From Echiichthys vipera (taxonomy: Eukaryota > Chordata > Actinopteri > Perciformes > Trachinidae), in the NCBI GenBank assembly GCA_963691815.1, contig OY829660.1, forward strand, positions 27,902,172-27,966,171: a stretch of DNA of 64,000 nt. The letters run 5' to 3'. Positions 23,101 through 31,865 of the stretch are shown piece after piece (position 1 is the first letter of the stretch; every line of letters starts with the position of its first letter). The position numbers were made by a program, and so were the translations under genes. The notes beneath the pieces were generated by a model. The model worked only from the letters and a program-made list of their open reading frames with translations, was not told where the DNA came from and searched no databases.

Positions 23101-26100
23101 TTAGTGCTCTATTGAGTCTGAACGACAGTCGTTGGGGTCACCCGGGCCATGTGTGAACAGTTGTCCTTTGAGGTTAGATTGTTGAATCTCCTGGGAAGGG
23201 ATGAAAGGGCAGCATTGTAAATTGGAGATAAGTGGTGTCTCAGACCTCCTCCTCTGTTTAGCGATGGTTGCTCCACTTTAACATAGATGGCTTCTTTTAC
23301 TCCTCTTTCAAACCATCTGTCCTCTCTGTCCAAGATTTGGACATTGCTGTCATCAAAGGAGTGGGCTTTCTCCTTGAGGTGTAAGTGGACAGCCGAGTCC
23401 AGGCCTGAGGAGTTAGCTCTCCTGTGTTGGGCCATGCGTTTATGCAGTGGTTGTTTTGCTTCTCCAATGTAAAGATCTTTGCATTCCTCGTTGCATTGGA
23501 CAGCATAAACCAGGTTGCTTTTGTGGGTGTGTGGTGTTCTGTCCTTCGGATGTACTAGTCTCTGTCTGAGTGTGTTACCGGGTTTGAAATACACAGGGAT
23601 GCAGTGTTTGTTGAAAATCCTCCTGAGTTTCTCCGATACCCCAGCCACATATGGGATGACTATGTTGTTTCTCCTGTTATCTTTTTCTTTCTCAACCACT
23701 TTGGTTTTCTTTCTGGAGGCAGCTGCCGTTTTAACAAAGGTCCAGCTGGGGGAGATATTCTGGCACCACTGGTGGGAAACACCCCACGCCACATCCAAAA
23801 CTCCATGGACTTTGTGAACAAAGTCTGAGACCTAATAATGGATCCAGATGAAACCATGGTGTCCTACGATGTGACTTCCTTGTTCACCTGTATTCCAACC
23901 ATGGAGGCCTTGGCCATGGTAAGAGAGCGGCTCACACAGGACAATTCCTTACAAAACCGAACAAATCTCAAACCAGACCACATTTGCCAACTTCTGGATT
24001 TGTGCCTGAATACCACATATTTCCAGTTTAATGGCATTTTTACAGACAGAAACACGGCTGTGCCATGGGTTCACCAGTATCCCCTATTGTGGCAAATCTG
24101 TACATGGAGGAGGTAGAGGGCAAGGCTTTGAACTCCTTCAAAGGAGTAACCCCAAGCCATTGGTTCAGATATGTGGACGACACATGGGTTAAGATCAAAT
24201 CTGAAGAGGTGCAAACTTTTACTGAACATATCAATTCAGTGGACAGAAACATCAAATTCACCAGAGAGGAAGTTAAGGACAACAGCTTGCCCTTCTTGGA
24301 CTGTGACGTCCATATGGAGAATGACAGGAGCCTCCACATAGGGGTATACAGAAAACCCACTCACACAGATCAATATCTACTTTTTGACTCTCACCACCCT
24401 TTGGAACACAAGCTTGGCGTTATCAGAACACTGCAGCATAGAGCTGATAACGTACCCACTAGCTCACAGGCTCAAGGGGAAGAACGCAAGCACCTGAGAG
24501 GCGCCCTCACAACTTGTGGCTACCCCAGCTGGCACTTTGTTAAAATGGCAGCTGCCTCCAGAAAGAAAACCAAAGTGGTTGAGAAAGAAAAAGATAACAG
24601 GAGAAACAACATTGTCATCCCATATGTGGCTGGGGTATTGGAGAAACTCAGGAGGATTTTCAACAAACACTGCTTTCCTGTGTATTTCAAACCCGGTAAC
24701 ACACTCAGACAGAGACTAGTACATCCGAAGGACAGAACACCACACCACCACAAAAGCAACCTGGTTTATGCTGTCCAATGCAACGAGGAATGCAAAGATC
24801 TTTACATTGGAGAAACAAAACAACCACTGCATAAACGCATGGCCCAACACAGGAGAGCTAACTCCTCAGGCCTGGACTCAGCTGTCCACTTACACCTCAA
24901 GGAGAAAGCCCACTCCTTTGATGACAGCAATGTCCAAATCTTGGACAGAGAGGACAGATGGTTTGAAAGAGGAGTAAAAGAAGCCATCTATGTTAAAGTG
25001 GAGCAACCATCGCTAAACAGAGGAGGAGGTCTGAGACACCACTTATCTCCAATTTACAATGCTGCCTTTTCATCCCTTCCCAGGAGATTCAACAATCTAA
25101 CCTCAAAGGACAACTGTTCACACATGGCCCGGTTGACCCCAACGACTGTCGTTCAGACTCAATAGAGCACTAACGAAGTCGAAACAAACTGCCCACCAAC
25201 GACTGTCACTCTAACGACGGGCGTGGGCATTTGGAGCACAAAGGGTGTCAGTGACATCATCGGCCTTGTGAGAGGTTAAATACCTGGATCTCCACACCAG
25301 TTAGTTGGACCAGTCCCAGCCTGGTCAGATGCGTACATGAACTGATGAAGCCTCTTGGATGAGAGGTGAAACGTCTTCCTAGACAAACAACCAGTCCAGT
25401 TGTTTTTGACTGAAATTGCTTTGAGGATATAAGGGCAATGTTTCCTACAGCGGAGAACTGACTGAATAAATAAAATGAATATCAGTCCACCAGTTAACAT
25501 CAAGTCCTGTGATTTTTATTCACCAGAAACATGGCAAGACACGGTTATCTCAAATTTCAGATATTGTTTAGAGCTAACTGTAGCCTCTTTGCTGTAGCTG
25601 TCAGTGTCACGTTACTTCTTCAGCTGCTTGGTTCCTGAGGAGTCAACATGTAGAAATACGGACAGCGCCAATCTGTCATTGCAACCCACTTTGTGGTCGG
25701 AGGGTGTATTTTCCTTCAATCATGTCAACAGCGTCTACAGTCTACAGTCTACAGTCATCGTCTACAGTTATCAAGTGCAGTCCCCCGCCCGTCAATGTAG
25801 ATACGGTTCATAATATGTTTAAAAACACATAAACAGACTGATCTTATCAGTCAGTGTAGATATGTTTCATTATATTTAAAACACATAAACAGACTGATCT
25901 GATCAGTCAGTGAAGATACAGTTCATATGCTTAAAACACATAAACATATGTTTATAATAATTGCCCCCTAAACCTAATAATTGCAACAACTGCAGTCAAG
26001 CGTTTGTGATAACTGGCAATGAGTTTTTCACATCACTGTGGAGGAATTTTGGTTCAAACTTGTGTCAGAATTGTTTTCATTTAGGGTTGGTTTGATAGCT

Positions 26101-29100
26101 TTTTCCCTTATTAAATGAAGTCATCAATTTAAAAATTGCATGTTGTATTTACTCAGGTTATGTTTGTCCGATATTAAAATGTGTTCGAGGATCTGAAGCA
26201 TGTAAGTGTGACAAATAAGCAAGAACAGAAGAAATCTGTAAGGGGGCAAATACTTTCTCACATCACTTTATGTGCCAACAAAAACAGAGGAAGAAAATTA
26301 AAATCACAGACTGGGGCATCCATACACTCACTTACAGACAAAAACATATGGTACACACAATAACAATCCAGTCTGACTTGGATTGTACCTCACTTGTTTA
26401 TTGCCTTGGAAAAAAATGTCTGCCAAAAGAGTACATTAAAATGTAATAAAAAAAGCAAAGCAGTGACAAATATTTTCTCACCTGTAGATGAGTGTTCAGG
26501 AGTACGAAATGATCCAAGAAGAAGATGAACATTGCCTGAAACGCTACAGAAAACAGTGTATGCAGGAAATGCATGAGCGTCTTAGCTTTGGTCCTACATT
26601 TGAAGAAGTCTATGAACTTGAGAGTGGTGAAGCCTTCCTGGAAGTCATAGAGAAGGAACATCGGTTGACCCTAGTGGTAGTCCACATCTACCAGCATGGC
26701 GTTAAAGGTTGGTTTTTTGTATCAAATTAAAACTTCTATTAAAGTTTTAGCTCATTGACTTGTGTTACAGCTACTGTACGGTACAGTCTCATTAATCAAC
26801 TAGATTGCTAAAGCATATACTCCAAAAATGTCTATTCTCATGGGGTGGTTCACTACAGTGCTGTTCAGTAATAGTTATAAATGTATTATTTGTCCTTTGT
26901 CAGGCTGTGAACAGTTGAACTCATGCATGGACTGTCTGGCTTCAGAGTACTCAAGCGTGAAATTTTGTCGCATTGATGCCGTGGCAACAGGTGCTGCTGA
27001 ACGCTTCTCCTCTGAGGTTAGTAAACTGTTTGGAAAATAGGCAAAGAAAATGATAATGGTAATTTTATTTATGTATAATAGACTAGACTAATAATTGATC
27101 AAATAACAATATTCCCCATTGGGACATTGGACTGTAGTATTATTTCCGGCCCGCTTCCCCTGCCGCGTTTTGGTGACGTCATGTACAGCCGCCTTCGCCA
27201 GCTGTGGCTTAACCCAGTGTTGGGTTGGGAACCCAGTGTTGGGATCAGAATGCAGAGTCACAGTTTAATACACCTCTCTGCGCTGCCGTTACCACAGACG
27301 CACAGGAAGCAGAGTTGCAGTCTTACACACCTCTCCGTGCTCCCTGTGAAGCACTTCCCAGCTCAGTATCCTTTACAAACGCTGTATGCCCCGCGATCAT
27401 CTAAATTAATTAAATCAAACTCAAGAGAAGCTATACAGAAAAACTTGATACAAATCAACACCAAATCTGCGATAATGCAACAAAATTGTAAAATAAAATG
27501 TGGACTTTTAAACATCAGATCTCTGTCATCTAAAGCTGTATTAGTTAACGATCTGATATCAGATAATCATATATTACTCTGTCTGACTGAAACCTGGCTG
27601 TGTCCTGAAGAATATGTTAGCCTAAATGAATCCACTCCTCCCAGTTATATCAATACTCATATTCCTCGAGGCAGTGGTCGGGGAGGAGACGTCGCAGCTA
27701 TTTATGACTCAGGCCTATTAATAAACCCTAAACCTAAACTAAATTATAATTCATTTGAAAGTCTTGTTCTTTGTCTTTCACATTCAACCTGGAAAACTGT
27801 ACAGCCAATTAAACTTGTTATAGTGTACCGTGCTCCTGGTCCGTACTCTGAATTTCTATCTGAATTCTCAGAGTTTCTGTCAAATTTAGTCCTTAAAACT
27901 GATAAAGTAATCATTGTAGGAGATTTTCATGTGGACGTTGACAATAATAGTCTTAGTATTGCGTTTATCTCTCTATTAGATTCTATTGGTTTTAGTCAAT
28001 GTACATGCTCACTGTTTTAATCACACCCTCGACCTTGTTTTGGCTTATGGTGTGGAAATCAATGACTTAATAGTCTTTCCACAGAATACTACTTTATCAG
28101 ACCACTATTTAATAACTTTTGAATTCATATTACAGGACTACTCACCTCAGGGCAAAAGTTTCTACACTAGATGTTTATCTGATAGTGCTGTAACTAAATT
28201 TAAGGAATCAATTCCATCTGCATTCACTTTAATGCCTTATCCTAATATTCAAGATTCCTGTACTAACGTTAGTTTCTCGGAAATGAATCACCTTGTTGAC
28301 AGTGCTGCAGGCTCACTACGAACAACACTCGACTCTGTTGCTCCTTTAAAAAAGAAGATAATGAAACAGAGGAAGTTAGCTCCTTGGTATAACTCACAAA
28401 CCCGTGAATTAAAACAAGTATCGCAAAAATTAGAAAGTAAATGGCGCTCTACTAAATTGAAGGGATCTCACTTAGTTTAGAAAGAAAGTCTAAAAACATA
28501 TAGGAAGGCCCTCGGTAATGCCAGAGCAGCCTATTACTCATCTTTAATAGAGCAGAATAAGAACAATCCTAGATGTCTTTTCAGCACTGTAGCCAGGCTG
28601 AAGAGAGCCACAGCTCTATTAAGCCATGTATTCCTATAACCCTCAGTAGTAACGACTTCATGACCTTCTTTAATGACAACATTATAACTATTAGAGACAA
28701 AATCAACTCGCTTGCCACCAATTTTTCTTCAAAACCAGGAACCTTAGAAACAACTGTACGACCTGATATATTCTTGGACTGCTTTTCTACAGTTGACCTT
28801 ACAAATTAACCTCTACTATTTACGCATCAAAGCCTTCTACTTGTCTCCTAGACTCTATTCCAACTAGGTTACTTAAAGAAGTGTTACCTTTAGTTAGCAC
28901 TCCTGTATTAGATATGATTAACATGTCTTTATCAGCAGGTTATGTACCACAGTCTGTTAAAGTAGCTGTAATTAAACCTCTTCTTAAAAAGCCCAGTCTT
29001 GATCCAGAGGTTCTAGCCTAGAGAGAAATTAGTCGCCAATCAGCTGTGTGACTTTTTACATAATAATGAGTCATTATGTAAATAATGTATGTATGTATGT

Positions 29101-31831
29101 TAAACATCCAGTCAGGATTTAGAATTAATCATAGCTCTGAGACAGCACTGGTAAAAATTACTAACGACCTTCTAATAGCTTCAGACAAAGGACTTGTCTC
29201 TGTACTTGTTTTACTAGATCTTAGTGCTGCCTTCGACACTATTGACCATCGCATCCTGCTACAGAGACTGGAGCATCTTATTGGCATTAAAGGAACCGCA
29301 CTGAGCTGGTTTAAGTCTTATTTATCAGATAGACCTCAGTTTCTAAATGTTAATGACAAGTCAGTCACATAGTCCCACAGGGTTCTGCCTTTGGACCGAT
29401 TCTTTTCACCTTATATATGCTTCCCTTAGGAAATATTATAAGGAGGGACTCCATAGATTTTCATTGTTATGCTCATGATACACAATTATATTTTTCGATC
29501 GAACCAGAAGAAACCGATCAGTTAGATAAACTTCAAATGTGTCACAGCTCATCTCTGCCTCACACTCTGCACCTGCTTCAATCAGACACACCCCTCTCAT
29601 CAAGCCAACTCCACTCACCTGTGCTCTCTGCTCTGGCTGCATTTAAACCCCAACTCCACACTCACTCATTGCCAGATTGTTCTCGATGCTTGCACCAGAC
29701 TCTCCAGCGTTACTCTGCCTGATCTCCCGGTTTCGACCCAGCCTGCCTCCGACTATCCTGCCTGACCGATCTCCTGGAAATCACCTTAGCCTTCCGTCCC
29801 TGACCACAATCTGATGTTAAACTCAGGAAAAACTGAAGTCATTGTACTTTGCCCCAAAGGCCTCCGAAACTCAATAGCTAAAGATATTGTTACTCTAGGT
29901 GATGTGTTGTCCTCCAGCACCACAGTAAGGAATCTGGGTGTTATTTTTGATCAGGATATGTCCTTCGATTCTCACATAAAACTAATGACAAAGACTGCAT
30001 ATTTTCACCTGTGTAATATTGTGAAAATTAGGAACGTTGTATCTCACAAAGATGCAGAAAAACTAGTCCATGCATTTGTTACTTCTAGGCTGGACTACTG
30101 CAGCTCCTTATTATCAGGCTGCTCCAATAAGTCTGTTAAGTGTCTCCAGTTGGTCCAAAATGCTGCAGCTTGAGTACTAACTAAAACAAATCGAAGAGAA
30201 CATATTTCTCCTGTATTAGCTTCTTTGCTCTGGCTACCTGTAAAATCTAGAATAGAATTTAAAATCCTTCTCCTAATTACTTATTGGTCAGGCTCTGACG
30301 TATCTTAAAGAGCTCATAGTACCGTATTACCCGACAAGATTGCTGTGTAAGATTTATGTAAATCATAAATAAGTCATAGAGTGTGGTCTATACCTACTCT
30401 GTAAAGTGTCCTGAGAGAACTTTTATGATTTGGCACTATAAATAAAATTGAATTGAATTGAATTATTAGCAGACAGTATAATTCCAGTTATGATAATCAA
30501 GTTTGCAGTGTTGAAGCATAGCCAATTATATTGTTACATTAAGTCACACATGAAAACACTGAAGAGAAATCGTATACACTATAGTTGTCACTCTGCTATG
30601 AAGAACTGTGAGGTTATGAGAGTTTGAAAAAAGTTTTTTGCCTTTTCAAAACCAGAAGCAAAGAGTAGAAGTGTAAAGGCAGAAACACACCAATCCGACT
30701 TCAAATAACTGATGGCGAAGTCTGACTCTTGCGTTGCCTATGCCTCTCCCAAAAAGTGGCACCTGAACACTGCAAAAACTACATTATGGCCAACTATAAC
30801 ATAAGTTCTGCACCACCTGTCAGCCGATGAATCAACATCGGCTGACAGCAACAGCAACAGTCATTTCATTTGGCAACTCTGAAGGTTGCTGGTTAAAACT
30901 GAAATGCCTGCTCTTGTCTACTTCTGTGTAAAATCAAGACCCCTTTTTTTTTCTTCAAAAGACTAGTGCATTCCCGTTTGGAGCGAGCCTCTTTGGAGCA
31001 CATGCAGAATGGCCCCCAGAAACGCATGCAGCGATCTTAAGAGCCACTCATCCAATCGATTTCACACTCAACAGTGCACTCCCTTGGTAACCTGGCTCTT
31101 CCAGATAGATTGATTCTCATTGTCTCAGCATATCCATCTGGGAATTCTGGTTTGGAGATCTTTCGGGAAGGGGCGAAAATACTGGTCGCTGATTGGATAA
31201 ACCAATCACCAACATACGGGCCAAATCAACCAATCAGATCAACAAAGCATATGACATACTAACAGCGTTGAGGCAAAGCTCAGAAAGTAAAAAATATGTG
31301 GTTAAAGGATATTTTCCGTTGTGTGAACGTGAATTTAAGGATCAAAGGCCTAATTTCAGGTGTCTGGTCCATATTCAACAGAAGGATCCAGAGAAAAAAA
31401 AGGTTAGTGAGCGGCTTGCTCCATAGCTGCTCATCTCATCCGTGGAAGCCTCCATGTTGTTTACACTGAACAGTTGCTTCTTGTTTCGTCACACTTAAAT
31501 CCGCCTCAAAACCAACGATGATTGGTTTGGACACTTGGCAAATTTCTCCAAATTTTCAGTTACCAGACTGATCTGAGAGTAAAATACATGGAGCTCAGAG
31601 ATCAGGATGGTCTCATGAGGCTACTCCCTTGAGAAGTGTCAAGTCCATTGGAAAAAGTTTTTTTTTGTGATAAGCAAAGGACTGCCATATATGCATAAGA
31701 ATTTCTGACAATTACGGTTTGAAAGTATAGCGCCACCACCTGGCCAAATTGCACCAAATTTGACACAGCTCACCAAGTGTAAGGTAGATTGGATGAACAT
31801 TGCTTGAGATATGCGAAGGGCAGACAGTCAG

Positions 31832-31865
<34 letters not shown>

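Noticed and set aside
24464..24987. Minus-strand frames across the plus-strand PLE
   Set aside because: They are antisense shadows of the GIY-YIG coding frame, mirrored in the inverted copy.
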